Below are positions 7,955 to 16,720 of a stretch of DNA of 64,000 bases, one piece after another. Both the position numbers and the translations under genes were made by a program. Every line of letters begins with the position of its first letter. Positions within the stretch are counted from its first letter, which is position 1. The notes beneath the pieces are model-generated. The model was not told where the DNA came from, searched no databases, and saw nothing but the letters and a program-made list of their open reading frames with translations. The stretch covers positions 62,001 to 126,000 of the forward strand of contig CAJUMA010000005.1 of NCBI GenBank assembly GCA_910587065.1, read 5' to 3'. Source of the stretch: an uncultured Bacilli bacterium. GTDB lineage: Bacteria > Bacillota_I > Bacilli_A > RF39 > UBA660.

Positions 7955-9197
7955 AATTTCCTTTAATAATATCAATCGCTTTAGTCATCTCAACTTCATA
8001 TTTAATAGCGTCTTCACCACCAACAGTCGTCACAAACTCTTCTTCTTTCATACCATACTTCTCTGCTTCTTCTTTTACTTTATTTTTAATATCAGTCTTA
8101 GTAGCAGATATTTTTTCTTCCTTAACTATTTCTTCTAACAAATATCTAGTTTTAATTCGAGCAATAGCTTGTGGTTTCAAAGTAGATCTAAAATCTTCCA
8201 TTTTTGTACCAACCATAGCTAAATATTGTTCTAAAGTTGCCCCTTGCATCTTTAACTCTTGTTCAAGTTGCGAAGACATTCTGTTAATCTCACTCTCAAT
8301 AATCTCATTATTAATGTCTACTTTCATATCATCAGTAGCTTTTCTTAATAATTCATCAACATATTTATCTTCAGCTTTATTCTCTTTTTGCTTTGTTAAT
8401 TCTTTCTTAACATTTTCCTCAAGAGTTTCTTTCGAATTAACGCCTTCAATTCCTAAATCTTCAAAAAATTCTTTATTCATTTCCGGTTCAATTCTTTCTT
8501 TAATTTCACGAACAGTTACAGTAAATTCAACATCTTTACCCTTAAGTTCTTCAGTATAATCTTCAGGGAATTTTAATTTTAATACCTTTTTTTCGCCAGT
8601 ATGCATTCCAACAATTCCCTCTTCGAAGCCAGGAATAAACGAATGACTTCCTATTTCAAGAGGATAGTTAGCACCAGTACCACCATCTAATTTTTTACCA
8701 TCAACGACACCTTCGAAATCAATAACAGCTGTATTTCCTTCAACAACTTCTCCATTTTCTTTTACAACTATTTCAGCCATATGCTCCATAATATGATGTA
8801 TTTCATGTTCAATCTCTTCTTTTGTAACTTTAACACTTTCTCGTTTAACGCCTAAATCTTTATATTTACCTAATTTAACTTCTGGACGACCAATTAAAGT
8901 AAATTTAATAGTTATGCCTGATTTATCAATGTGTTCAATAGAAACAGTTGGTTCACATACGATATCATTATTCTTATCTTCTACTAACTTTCTGTATTCT
9001 GCATCAATTACAATATCAGCAGCATCCATAAATAGAGCTTCAATACCAGCCTTTTTTATAAATATTTCTTTAGTAACAGATCCTTTTCTAAATCCATCTA
9101 TTTTTATATCTTTTTTCTTTTTATTAAAGGCTTTATCTATTGCAGCATCCCAGTCTTTACCTTTTACTTCGACTACTACTTCTTTTACATTTTTCAT
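7953..9197 (-). CDS. tig: Trigger factor
   Basis: 414 aa. Trigger factor is the ribosome-bound chaperone and peptidyl-prolyl isomerase that meets nascent chains at the exit tunnel. The N-terminal ribosome-binding loop is present as GFRKGS (about residue 37; the usual form is GFRxGxxP, so the Pro is missing). The FKBP-type PPIase domain occupies about 150-235 (GNTAVIDFEG, FIPGFEEGIVGM, FPEDY), followed by the long charged helical arm to the end. A clear promoter precedes it, and AGAGG sits before the ATG. It is monocistronic with its own terminator. Confidence 0.97.
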   Translation of the reverse strand: MKNVKEVVVEVKGKDWDAAIDKAFNKKKKDIKIDGFRKGSVTKEIFIKKAGIEALFMDAADIVIDAEYRKLVEDKNNDIVCEPTVSIEHIDKSGITIKFTLIGRPEVKLGKYKDLGVKRESVKVTKEEIEHEIHHIMEHMAEIVVKENGEVVEGNTAVIDFEGVVDGKKLDGGTGANYPLEIGSHSFIPGFEEGIVGMHTGEKKVLKLKFPEDYTEELKGKDVEFTVTVREIKERIEPEMNKEFFEDLGIEGVNSKETLEENVKKELTKQKENKAEDKYVDELLRKATDDMKVDINNEIIESEINRMSSQLEQELKMQGATLEQYLAMVGTKMEDFRSTLKPQAIARIKTRYLLEEIVKEEKISATKTDIKNKVKEEAEKYGMKEEEFVTTVGGEDAIKYEVEMTKAIDIIKGN

Positions 9198-9226
9198 TAT
9201 AATACCTCTTTCTTCGTACTCCTAAA

Positions 9227-9255
9227 ATTATATATTAATTTTTCCTTTAAATCAA
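9227..9255 (-). promoter_or_regulatory. SigA-type promoter of tig
   Basis: On the minus strand TTGATT (9255-9250) and a perfect TATAAT (9232-9227) are separated by exactly 17 nt, about 30 nt before the tig start codon. Confidence 0.75.
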
Positions 9256-9268
9256 GGAAAATGCAAGT

Positions 9269-9293
9269 AAAAAAGAAGTTTTATCTACTTCTT
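9269..9293 (-). terminator. Intrinsic terminator after the 9281 gene
   Basis: Seven-pair stem AAGAAGT/ACTTCTT (9273-9279, 9287-9293) followed by T residues on the minus strand. The gene's stop codon is in the loop. Confidence 0.65.
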
Positions 9294-9733
9294 CCTTGCT
9301 CAACTTGATATTCTAAATTTCTTTTATAGCTAACCATCGCGATTTTTTGACGTAGCTGTGTATCCAAAAAATCTAATTTATGAATATAATCTTTATATTC
9401 TTGGTTACTTAAAAATTTCTGATACTTAAGTTCCACGATAGATTTTAATCTCGCCACTTCATCAAGTAATATCATAAAGTCTCCCTCGTCATTATCACTA
9501 TCTTCTTGAAATAAAAAATTCATAATTATCTGGGATAAACGATCAAATTTTTTTTGAAATTTTCTTGCAAGTAAATTATCAATCATCTCACGTTCATAAA
9601 TAGTAACATTACTTACATTTATGTAAGGTTTATTACTTTTATTCTTAGGTTTGAAACTATATCCCTCAAGATCATATTCCATGTATATTATTTTTCCCGT
9701 TGTACTATCTCTTTTTACCAAATAATTACTCAT
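9281..9733 (-). CDS. Unknown protein downstream of trmD
   Basis: 150 aa, not recognised. The N-terminal third (MSNYLVKRDSTTGKIIYMEY) looks like beta structure with basic residues. From about residue 45 the sequence is charged and helical, rich in Lys, Glu and Leu, with no membrane segment or signal. The ATG follows GGAGGTG. It lies 17 nt after trmD on the same strand and ends at its own terminator, so it is probably the last gene of the rimM-trmD transcript. A ribosome- or RNA-linked role would fit that position but has no direct support. Confidence 0.7.
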   Translation of the reverse strand: MSNYLVKRDSTTGKIIYMEYDLEGYSFKPKNKSNKPYINVSNVTIYEREMIDNLLARKFQKKFDRLSQIIMNFLFQEDSDNDEGDFMILLDEVARLKSIVELKYQKFLSNQEYKDYIHKLDFLDTQLRQKIAMVSYKRNLEYQVEQGRSR

Positions 9734-9750
9734 TTTTTACACCTCCAAGT

Positions 9751-10413
9751 CTAATCCATTAAATCAGGCCTTCGCTCACTTGTCCTTTTCTCTTGTTCCT
9801 TTTTCCTCCAAGCATCAATATTTTTATGATGTCCTGATAAAAGAACTTCTGGAACTTCATGTCCATCATAAATAGGTGGTTTAGTATATGTCGGATAATC
9901 TAATAACTTATTATTAAAAGACTCGTTCATCTTACTTTCATCTTTAATAACGCCATCAACTAAACGTATAACAGCATCGCTCACAACCATTGCAGGAATT
10001 TCACCACCAGTTAAAACATAATCACCAATAGATATTTCCCCGTCTATATAGTAACTTATTCTATCATCAATGCCCTCATAATGTCCACATATAAGTATCA
10101 AATGTTTTATTTTACTTAATTCGTAAGCAGTACTTTCTTTAAAAGGAACGCCAGAGGGACTCATTAAATAAACTTTGGCTTCTTCAGTTTTAACTGAATT
10201 GATTGCATCAACTACAGGTTCAACCATCATAACCATTCCCGCTCCGCCACCATAAGGGGTATCATCCACTTGATTATTATTTAATTTGGAAAATTTTCTT
10301 ATATCAACAATCTCCATTTCAATTAAATCTTTCTCAATCGCTCTTTTGATAATTGATTCAGAAATAAAATTATCAAACATATGAGGAAAAAGTGTCAGTA
10401 TACTTATTTTCAT
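9751..10413 (-). CDS. trmD: tRNA (guanine-N1-)-methyltransferase TrmD
   Basis: 220 aa. TrmD methylates G37 of tRNAs using SAM, which guards against frameshifting. Visible motifs: MKISILTLFPHMFDNF at the start, DDTPYGGGAGMVM, the trefoil-knot SAM loop LICGHYEGIDDRI, and IGDYVLTGGEIPAMV. The C-terminal domain carries LSGHHKNIDAWR and the closing RTSERRPDLMD. The start codon overlaps the TGA stop of rimM (ATGA), so the two are translationally coupled. The family's usual length is about 230-245 aa, so it is slightly short but complete. Confidence 0.98.
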   Translation of the reverse strand: MKISILTLFPHMFDNFISESIIKRAIEKDLIEMEIVDIRKFSKLNNNQVDDTPYGGGAGMVMMVEPVVDAINSVKTEEAKVYLMSPSGVPFKESTAYELSKIKHLILICGHYEGIDDRISYYIDGEISIGDYVLTGGEIPAMVVSDAVIRLVDGVIKDESKMNESFNNKLLDYPTYTKPPIYDGHEVPEVLLSGHHKNIDAWRKKEQEKRTSERRPDLMD

Positions 10414-10895
10414 AACATTAACCCCCTTGCCGAATCATCTACAACTAATACTTTCATACCCTTATCAAATCGAACAATAAACATTGCCTTTAAAGGTATA
10501 AAGAAATGCTTGTCGCCTTTCACTTCTAATAAAGGATTTATACCTCCACTATAATTAACTACTTTACCTACTGTTTCACAATTTAGCACGACATCGCAGC
10601 CTATATAATCTTCTATTAAATATTCATTATCTTTTAATTCTAGACTTTCTCTTTCAACAAATACACTCTTATTCTTAAATGAAAGTACTTGATTAATATC
10701 ATTTAAGCCTTCAACTGTAATCATGTCATAACCTTTATGAACACGATAACTAGCAATTTTATAAAAAGCATTATCTATAAAAACATTTTTACCAATTAAA
10801 AAAACTCGAGATTTTAATTCAAAATCCGATTTTATTCTAAACTCTCCCTTGATTCCATGAGTATTAACAACTTTACCAATATAAACTTTCTCCAT
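10410..10895 (-). CDS. rimM: Ribosome maturation factor RimM
   Basis: 161 aa. RimM helps 30S head maturation, near S19. It starts MEKVYIGKVVNTHGIKGEFRIK, the family's N-terminal beta-barrel signature, and continues into the PRC-barrel half: DNEYLIEDYIGCDVV, then NPLLEVKGDKHFFIPLKAMFI. The stop codon TGA overlaps the trmD ATG. AGAGGT precedes the start. The usual neighbours rpsP and rplS are not in this stretch: upstream is a GDPD gene. Confidence 0.95.
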   Translation of the reverse strand: MEKVYIGKVVNTHGIKGEFRIKSDFELKSRVFLIGKNVFIDNAFYKIASYRVHKGYDMITVEGLNDINQVLSFKNKSVFVERESLELKDNEYLIEDYIGCDVVLNCETVGKVVNYSGGINPLLEVKGDKHFFIPLKAMFIVRFDKGMKVLVVDDSARGLML

Positions 10896-10920
10896 AGATA
10901 CCTCTTAGCAAACTATTATA

Positions 10921-11607
10921 TTAAAACTCACTCACATTTTCAAGTATATTATCTACAACCAAATTATCATATACATCATTTTTATGTGTATATTCCTCCT
11001 CAGAAGTAATAAGCTCACCAATAATAAATTTATTTTCTCTTAATTTTCTTACATACTTATCATTGTACAAATTAATATCCATATTAAAAAAATCACATTT
11101 TTTATATAAAAGAGACTTAATATAATTACTAGAGTTTAATACAAGACCAATTACATAACTAGGTTTATTTTTATAAAACCATTTTAAAGTTTTCTTGTTA
11201 TCGCTTATAATGGCAAATTTTCCTTCATAATTATCTAAAATGTTGGAAATTTCTCTTTCTACAGCAAATTGACGCACTTTACTCTCTATTTTAAATATTA
11301 AAGGGACATTTCCATTAATCATGTCTAATACTTCTTTAAGTGTTGGAATTTGGTACTTTGCAATATAAGATAATTCATCATAACTAATTTCAAGTAAATC
11401 TTGATCAACATGTAGCATTCTTTCAAGATTTTCATCATGAAAACAAATCAATGTTCCACAGCCAGTCATTCTTACATCTAGTTGAATAATAAAACCAAAT
11501 TTATTCGCTCTTTGATACGCCTGTAATGTATTTTCAAAAATTCTCTCATTATCATATATTCCATGATAAGCAATCAAGTTGCTTTTAAGAAAATCTAAAT
11601 CTTTCAT
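10921..11607 (-). CDS. Glycerophosphodiester phosphodiesterase (GDPD family)
   Basis: 228 aa, soluble. GDPD enzymes hydrolyse glycerophosphodiesters to glycerol-3-phosphate and an alcohol. Catalytic landmarks: LIAYHGIYDNERIFENTLQA (the normal HRG is HGI here, with E-N-T kept), then the metal-binding DVRMT (normally D.. T.DG), CFHDENLERM, and FKIESKV for the later acidic residue. The second part drops to a simplified TIM-barrel end. The HR to HG change and missing DG residues mean activity should be checked. It lies 25 nt upstream of rimM on the same strand. Confidence 0.85.
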   Translation of the reverse strand: MKDLDFLKSNLIAYHGIYDNERIFENTLQAYQRANKFGFIIQLDVRMTGCGTLICFHDENLERMLHVDQDLLEISYDELSYIAKYQIPTLKEVLDMINGNVPLIFKIESKVRQFAVEREISNILDNYEGKFAIISDNKKTLKWFYKNKPSYVIGLVLNSSNYIKSLLYKKCDFFNMDINLYNDKYVRKLRENKFIIGELITSEEEYTHKNDVYDNLVVDNILENVSEF

Positions 11608-11694
11608 ATTATTTCACCAAAATAATTATAGCAAATTAACAATGTATTATAAATAGATTTAGTTATAGTTTCAAAAAAAATTCTAAATGAACTT

Positions 11695-12319
11695 CTATTT
11701 ATAGACAAGAGTGCCTGATAGATATAATTTATCGGCTATTGTTTTTATTGCAACCCCACCAGAAGTACCATCGTAACCATTTTCTACAACAAAACTTAAT
11801 TTGCTACCATTTACAGCACATTTCATTTTATAAGAAGAACAATTTTTATCAGTTCTACTTGAATAATACCTATTAGTATTAAGTGATGCACTAAGATAAA
11901 ACGCATGATAACTTTGAGCAGTGTGGGACATCTCAACATATCCTCTCGGTAAACTAAAATTCTCTCCCGTATCGCTTGATGTTGATGGAGAATAATTTCC
12001 TCTCATTTCAAGTTCACAAGCTACTACTTCACTTGGCGTAAATCCTAAATCTATAGTATATGAATTACTTTCCCCTCTTGCCGCAAGTGCAACTGAACTC
12101 CCATACTTTAAAGTCACGTTACTTGGTATACTTGTTGGTACTTTTTCAAATTTATATGCTTTATATCCTTCACCTATACCTGTAATACCTAAAACTGTTT
12201 GCCCTGATACTAATTTATCTGCTGTTAAGCCTATCATATATTACTCCATTTGAATCTAGGGCATATACTGGACTTACTATTAACATTAAACTAACTATTA
12301 TACTTAATACTTTTTTCAC
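11695..12319 (-). pseudogene. Secreted protein with tail-fibre-like segment, frameshifted
   Basis: Two reading frames make one gene. From the GTG at 12319 (AGGTG region upstream) the frame encodes a signal peptide, MKKVLSIIVSLMLIVSPVYA, then LDSNGVIYD, and soon stops. The downstream frame (180 aa from 12237) carries GLTADKLVSGQTVLGITG, a motif common in phage tail and surface proteins, and then a beta-rich body with five Cys. Dropping one base (A at 12232) joins them smoothly as NGVIYDGLTADKLV. So either the gene is a recent pseudogene or the assembly has a one-base error. If intact it would be a 207-aa exported protein. The body shows no enzyme motif. Confidence 0.7.
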
Positions 12320-12449
12320 TAAAAAACACCTACAATCTTTATCCGTTTTTAAGCGGACTTATCTACTTTGATTATAGCTTTTTTTTAGCAAGCCCTAATC
12401 GTTCTGTCAAGTGTATTTTTTTACTTACTTGTCATTTTTCTCCATATTT

Positions 12450-12476
12450 ACATATGTTTTATATGTCCACATATGT
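12450..12476. promoter_or_regulatory. Three phased ATATGT boxes, possible operator
   Basis: ATATGT occurs at 12452, 12461 and 12471. The outer two are part of the palindrome ACATATGT (12450-12457 and 12469-12476). Spacing of 9-10 nt puts them on one face of the helix. They lie between the divergent secreted-protein gene and the tandem-HTH regulator gene. Confidence 0.45.
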
Positions 12477-12573
12477 TATGGGCTCATTTTGTCCTTTGTA
12501 ATCATATAACTAGCATTAGCAAACCCTCGAATTAGAAAAATTTATGTGTAAAAATTTCATTAGGTGGTAATAA

Positions 12574-13014
12574 ATGATTGATGTAACAAGACTTAAAGAT
12601 ATAAGAGAAGATAATGATTTAAAACAAGAAGAAATGGCTCGAATACTACACGTTAAAAGAAGTGCCTATTCACTTTGGGAACTAGGAATTAGTATTATTC
12701 CTTTTGATCATTTATATGATTTTGCCTCCTATTTTCATTTATCAATTGATTATGTAATTGGACTTACAAATGATCGTACAAAAGTTGATTATCCTCCCTT
12801 TGATTTAAAACTAATTGGAGAAAATCTAAAAGAAATTAGACTTGAAAATAATATGTTGCAAAAAGATGTAGCTAGAGAATTAAATACAACTCAAGCATGT
12901 ATTGCAAGATATGAAGTAGGCGCTATTTGTATTTCAACATCAAATATATATAAATATTCAAAAATATTTAAAACTAGTATTACATCATTTTGCAAAGAAA
13001 AAATTGCTGCATAA
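12574..13014 (+). CDS. Transcriptional regulator with two tandem XRE-type HTH domains
   Basis: 146 aa made of two helix-turn-helix units. The first is at about residues 5-60 (LKDIREDNDLKQEEMARILH, SAYSLWELG); the second is at about 85-140 (LKEIRLENNMLQKDVARELN, QACIARYEVG). There is no extra effector or membrane domain, so the protein may bind DNA as a monomer with two heads. The ATG at 12574 follows TAGGTGG. It diverges from the frameshifted secreted-protein gene, and ATATGT repeats lie in between. The target is unknown; autoregulation and control of the divergent gene are the simplest guess. Confidence 0.88.
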   Translation: MIDVTRLKDIREDNDLKQEEMARILHVKRSAYSLWELGISIIPFDHLYDFASYFHLSIDYVIGLTNDRTKVDYPPFDLKLIGENLKEIRLENNMLQKDVARELNTTQACIARYEVGAICISTSNIYKYSKIFKTSITSFCKEKIAA

Positions 13015-13019
13015 GAAAA

Positions 13020-13042
13020 CTGCGTATAAACTTATTACGCAG
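13020..13042. terminator. Bidirectional terminator
   Basis: Seven-pair stem CTGCGTA/TACGCAG with a 9-nt loop, and T runs on both sides, between the convergent HTH and methyltransferase genes. Confidence 0.8.
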
Positions 13043-13045
13043 CTT

Positions 13046-13744
13046 TTATTTGCTTAATTCATATAAAATTATACTAGTAGCAATAGCAACATTTAAACTT
13101 TCGCATTTCTTATTCATTGGAATATAAATAGTATCAGTAGCAAAATTACTTATTTCTTCTCTGACACCATTTCCTTCATTTCCCATAATTAAGACATAAT
13201 TCTTACTACTTTTAACATCGCTTACAGATTTACCCGATGAAACATTAGTTGTAAATATATCATAATCATCTAAATCAGAAAGAATATTTTCTAAATCAGC
13301 AACAATATAATTTATATTAAAAAACATCCCTTCACTGCTTCTTAAAGTTTTTGAATTATATACATCAACTGTATCCTTTGATGCGACAATTGTATCAATA
13401 TCAAAGGCCACAGCACTTCTAATAATCGTCCCTAAGTTTCCTGGGTCTTGTATGCCATCTAAAACTAGTATATTGCCCGACACTTTAATATCATTAAGTT
13501 TTTTTGCAATACCTAAAACATTTGGAAGAGAATTTAAAGAAGATAATTTACGCATTACTGCTTCACTAACCTTCGTACCAATACTGCCATCTAAAGAAAA
13601 AACATCAACTAAAATACCAACCCCTTTTGCTTCTTCAACTAAATGTTCACCTTCAACAATAAAAAGGCCTTCTAAATCACGATATTTTTTTAAATTAAGT
13701 TTAGCATATCTTTTAATTTTCTCATTATTAATAGATTCAATCAA
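13046..13744 (-). CDS. SpoU-family (TrmH/RlmB-like) RNA 2'-O-methyltransferase
   Basis: 232 aa. The family transfers a methyl group from SAM to a ribose 2'-OH of tRNA or rRNA. An N-terminal RNA-binding part (IKRYAKLNLKKYRDLEGLFI and EGEHLVEEA) precedes the SPOUT domain. All three SPOUT motifs are present: GIQDPGNLGTIIRSA, IMGNEGNGV and the knot IPMNKKCESLNVAIATSI. The start is a TTG at 13744 with GAGGG about 7 nt upstream; no ATG is available. The form resembles Bacillus YsgA rather than TrmH. It follows the YgjP gene by 1 nt on the same strand. Confidence 0.92.
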   Translation of the reverse strand: MIESINNEKIKRYAKLNLKKYRDLEGLFIVEGEHLVEEAKGVGILVDVFSLDGSIGTKVSEAVMRKLSSLNSLPNVLGIAKKLNDIKVSGNILVLDGIQDPGNLGTIIRSAVAFDIDTIVASKDTVDVYNSKTLRSSEGMFFNINYIVADLENILSDLDDYDIFTTNVSSGKSVSDVKSSKNYVLIMGNEGNGVREEISNFATDTIYIPMNKKCESLNVAIATSIILYELSK

Positions 13745-13745
13745 A

Positions 13746-14363
13746 TTAATCCCTCAATTCTTTTCTGGCTTTCTTATACTCTGGAAAATGGGCCTCAACC
13801 TCTCGCCAAAAAGCAGCAGAATGATCCATATGCGACCAATGTGAAAGCTCATGTACAATAACATAATCTATTAAGAATACACGCTTATGTATAAGAAGAG
13901 AATTTAATGTAACAGTCATACTACCTCTATTACACACGCCCCAACGACTCTTCATTTTCCTTATACGTAATCTAAATTTAGGTAAATTATTAAAAGTATC
14001 CGCAATAATGTTTAATCTATCCTGAAACACTTTTAAACTTTTTCTTTCTAAATAAAGATTAATAGCTTCAATTGATGGACCATATGCCGTTCTATCTTTA
14101 AAAGCAATTTTTTTAGAGTACACATACTCAAGTTCTTTACCTAAAAGCATAACTTTAGCAAATTTGGCGTTATCATTCAAAACTTTTTTATACATCTTCT
14201 CCAAAGATTTTTTATTATCGGCTAGCAACTTATAAATTTCTTTATCCCTTACTAGTCTTGGACAAGTCACATAAATTTGTCTATTTTCATTTATTCTAAA
14301 ATAAATATTTTTTATTTTTTTTCTTTCAATAACTACTTCTAACTCATCACCAGAGATATTCAT
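13746..14363 (-). CDS. YgjP/SprT-like zinc metallopeptidase
   Basis: 205 aa, of the UPF0016-unrelated DUF45/YgjP group. The zinc motif HELSH is near residue 175 in VIVHELSHWSHMDHSAAFW, and the third ligand region NHSxxFW appears as MDHSAAFW. Upstream, KMKSRWGVCNRGSMTVTLNS is the other family hallmark. No signal peptide, so cytoplasmic. In other bacteria YgjP genes sit near restriction or repair genes; here the gene is in the der cluster. Its start overlaps the TGA of the preceding gene by 4 nt (ATGA), which indicates coupling. Confidence 0.9.
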   Translation of the reverse strand: MNISGDELEVVIERKKIKNIYFRINENRQIYVTCPRLVRDKEIYKLLADNKKSLEKMYKKVLNDNAKFAKVMLLGKELEYVYSKKIAFKDRTAYGPSIEAINLYLERKSLKVFQDRLNIIADTFNNLPKFRLRIRKMKSRWGVCNRGSMTVTLNSLLIHKRVFLIDYVIVHELSHWSHMDHSAAFWREVEAHFPEYKKARKELRD

Positions 14364-15304
14364 CTTTTACCACTAAAAACTTCGTACCACTCAGCAAGGG
14401 AATTTTTTCCCTTATTAAAAGCATAAGTAAAAGCACGCTTTAAAGTATTCCAAGTAAGATTAACTGATTCTTTTAATAATCTAAAATCATTTTTTGCAAG
14501 TTCACATTCTTTTGCATTTGAATTACATATTGAAGTAGTTAAATCCATATATTTAGCAATTAATTTTTCTTTTACATCATTATATTTATCTTGAATATTT
14601 TCTTTATAATTAGGCCATTTTGAGTCTATTTTTACATCCATAAGCAAAGCATAATAGACAATCTTCGCTTTTGCAGAAGATGTTAATTCATTAAACTTTT
14701 TGCCTTTTATTTCTCCATCGTAAAAGATAAAATCAACCAAAGTTATAAAGCAATCCTTAGCCTTATCTAAAGTACTTCCCTCACTTTGAGCATCATTATA
14801 AGTATTTTTGGCGTAAGAAATAACTTCATTTTCACTTACCTTTGTTGTATATCTATAAGTTGTTTTTTGTGTTTTCGTAGTTGTTATTAAAGATGTAGTT
14901 GTTATTTTTTCTTTTGTAACTGTAGTTACTTTCTCATCTTCATCAAAGTAAGCTACAGTAGTTGTTTTATAATCATCAAGAATAGATACTTCATTTTCAC
15001 TTAAAAGAGCAGTAACTACACCATTACCCTTTTCTTTATCACTTTCAGTATTATAAGTTATCGAAACAAAAGTACCTGTATTTATATCCTTATTTCCTGT
15101 TACATAATACCTTTCATCATCAACACCTTGAATAAGTAAATAATTACTTCCTTTTTCTACGACTACTCCATAAGCCTGTAAATCTTGAGTTCCATGTTTT
15201 TTAGAATCGTGATTTTCTTTATAAAGCAAAAAAGAAACTAATGAGAGTAAACAAATTGATATAAATATTATTACTGTTAGTATAATAACTTTCTTATTCT
15301 TCAT
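14360..15304 (-). CDS. Membrane-anchored protein with Thr-rich linker, unknown
   Basis: 314 aa, not recognised. One N-terminal membrane helix (residues 5-27) is followed by a small beta-type domain (AYGVVVEKGSNYLLIQGV, about 44-105). A threonine-rich linker comes next (TTTSLITTTKTQKTTYRYTT, about 138-157), and then a helical C-terminal domain of about 150 residues with two nearby Cys. The pattern is that of a wall-spanning surface protein with a flexible stalk. It lies between der and the YgjP gene and overlaps the latter by 4 nt. No enzyme motif is visible. Confidence 0.75.
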   Translation of the reverse strand: MKNKKVIILTVIIFISICLLSLVSFLLYKENHDSKKHGTQDLQAYGVVVEKGSNYLLIQGVDDERYYVTGNKDINTGTFVSITYNTESDKEKGNGVVTALLSENEVSILDDYKTTTVAYFDEDEKVTTVTKEKITTTSLITTTKTQKTTYRYTTKVSENEVISYAKNTYNDAQSEGSTLDKAKDCFITLVDFIFYDGEIKGKKFNELTSSAKAKIVYYALLMDVKIDSKWPNYKENIQDKYNDVKEKLIAKYMDLTTSICNSNAKECELAKNDFRLLKESVNLTWNTLKRAFTYAFNKGKNSLAEWYEVFSGKR

Positions 15305-15312
15305 CTCATCAC

Positions 15313-16626
15313 CTATTCCTCATCATTTTTATTTTTAAATTGTAAAATAATTGGAGTTCCTTCTAAATCTATATTTTCTCTTATCTTATTTTCTAAGTAT
15401 CTATGATAAGAAAAATGTACAAGTCCCTTATTATTAACATTAAAAGTAAATTTAGGCGGACATGTCCCAGATTGGCTAACAAAATATATTTTAAGTCTTC
15501 TACCCTTATAAGAAGGAGCCTCATGAAGAGCAGTTGCATCTCTAATAATATCATTAAGGACACTTGTTTTAATTTGGCTGGTATAAGATTCATAAGCTTT
15601 AATTATAGCTGGCATAAGTGTATGAATCCTTGATTTTGTAACGGCTGATAAAAATACTAAAGGTGCATAAGGTATAAACTGGAACTCATCTCGCATTTTT
15701 TTCTTCCAAGCCTTCAAAGCTTGATCCTTATTTTCAATTGTATCCCATTTATTTACAACTAAAACAACAGATTTTCCTGCATCTATCGCATAAGAAGCAA
15801 TATGTTTATCATGTTCCAGTATTCCAGTTGTTGCATCAATAACAATACAACAAACATCACTTCGCTCAATCGATTTTAAACTTCTAATCAAAGAATACTT
15901 TTCAATTGATTCATATATTTTTCCTTTTTTCCTAATACCTGCCGTATCAATAACAACATAGTCTCTTTTTTCATAAGTAAATCTTGAATCAACAGCATCT
16001 CGTGTCGTTCCTGCAACACTAGAAACAATTTGTTTTTCTTCACCTATAATTGCATTTACTAAGCTACTTTTACCAACATTTGGTCGACCGATTATTGAAA
16101 ACTTTATATCCTCGCTAGCTTCTTCCGTAGAATAGATAGGAAAGTCTTCTGTTATTAAGTCTAGCAACTCATCAATATGTCTTTTATGCTCAGCACTAAC
16201 AGTAATAATAGTTTCAAAACCCAGCTCATAATATGCATAAATATTATCTTCGTGACTTTTATCATCTATTTTGTTTAAAGCAACAATAACCTTCTTATTC
16301 GTTCTAAGTAGCATATCTCTAACTGCTAAATCATTAAGGGTTATATCTTCTCTACCATCCACAACAAAAACAATAACATCTGCTTCATCTATCGCCAATT
16401 CTGCTTGCATTCTAATATTATCATTAAATGTTGCAGTCTCTAAGTCAATCCCACCAGTATCAATTAAAGAAAAAGACTTGTCTTTATAATTACATACTCC
16501 ATAAATTCTATCTCTAGTAACTCCTGGAGTATCAGCAATAATTGACTTTTTCTCATTTATTAATCTATTAAAAAGAGATGATTTTCCTGTATTAGGTCTA
16601 CCAACTAAACATACACATTTACGCAT
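15313..16626 (-). CDS. der: GTPase Der (EngA), 50S assembly factor
   Basis: 437 aa, standard length. Der binds the 50S subunit and is needed for its maturation. It has two G domains in tandem. The first has GRPNTGKSSLFN, DTGG and NKID; the second has GRPNVGKSSLVN, DTAGIRKKGK and NKWD. A C-terminal KH-like domain contains GTCPPKFTFNVN and a conserved YLENKIRENIDLEGTPI near the end. It begins MRKCVCLVGRPN. The upstream gap to the pilin gene holds a terminator for that gene. Confidence 0.98.
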   Translation of the reverse strand: MRKCVCLVGRPNTGKSSLFNRLINEKKSIIADTPGVTRDRIYGVCNYKDKSFSLIDTGGIDLETATFNDNIRMQAELAIDEADVIVFVVDGREDITLNDLAVRDMLLRTNKKVIVALNKIDDKSHEDNIYAYYELGFETIITVSAEHKRHIDELLDLITEDFPIYSTEEASEDIKFSIIGRPNVGKSSLVNAIIGEEKQIVSSVAGTTRDAVDSRFTYEKRDYVVIDTAGIRKKGKIYESIEKYSLIRSLKSIERSDVCCIVIDATTGILEHDKHIASYAIDAGKSVVLVVNKWDTIENKDQALKAWKKKMRDEFQFIPYAPLVFLSAVTKSRIHTLMPAIIKAYESYTSQIKTSVLNDIIRDATALHEAPSYKGRRLKIYFVSQSGTCPPKFTFNVNNKGLVHFSYHRYLENKIRENIDLEGTPIILQFKNKNDEE

Positions 16627-16685
16627 ATTATCCCCTCCCTTATCAGTACCTTATATTACCATAAATTGAATCTTATTACAATTAA

Positions 16686-16713
16686 GAAAAAAACATATGC
16701 ATTAAACATATGT
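16686..16713 (-). terminator. Intrinsic terminator after the prepilin gene
   Basis: Seven-pair stem ACATATG/CATATGT (16693-16699, 16707-16713), 7-nt loop, and seven T on the minus strand. Confidence 0.75.
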
Positions 16714-16720
16714 GTAAATT

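Noticed and set aside
16690..16713. ACATATG repeat as a second copy of the 12450 operator
   Set aside because: Here it forms a terminator stem with a T run after the prepilin gene; the resemblance is explained by short AT-rich sequence.
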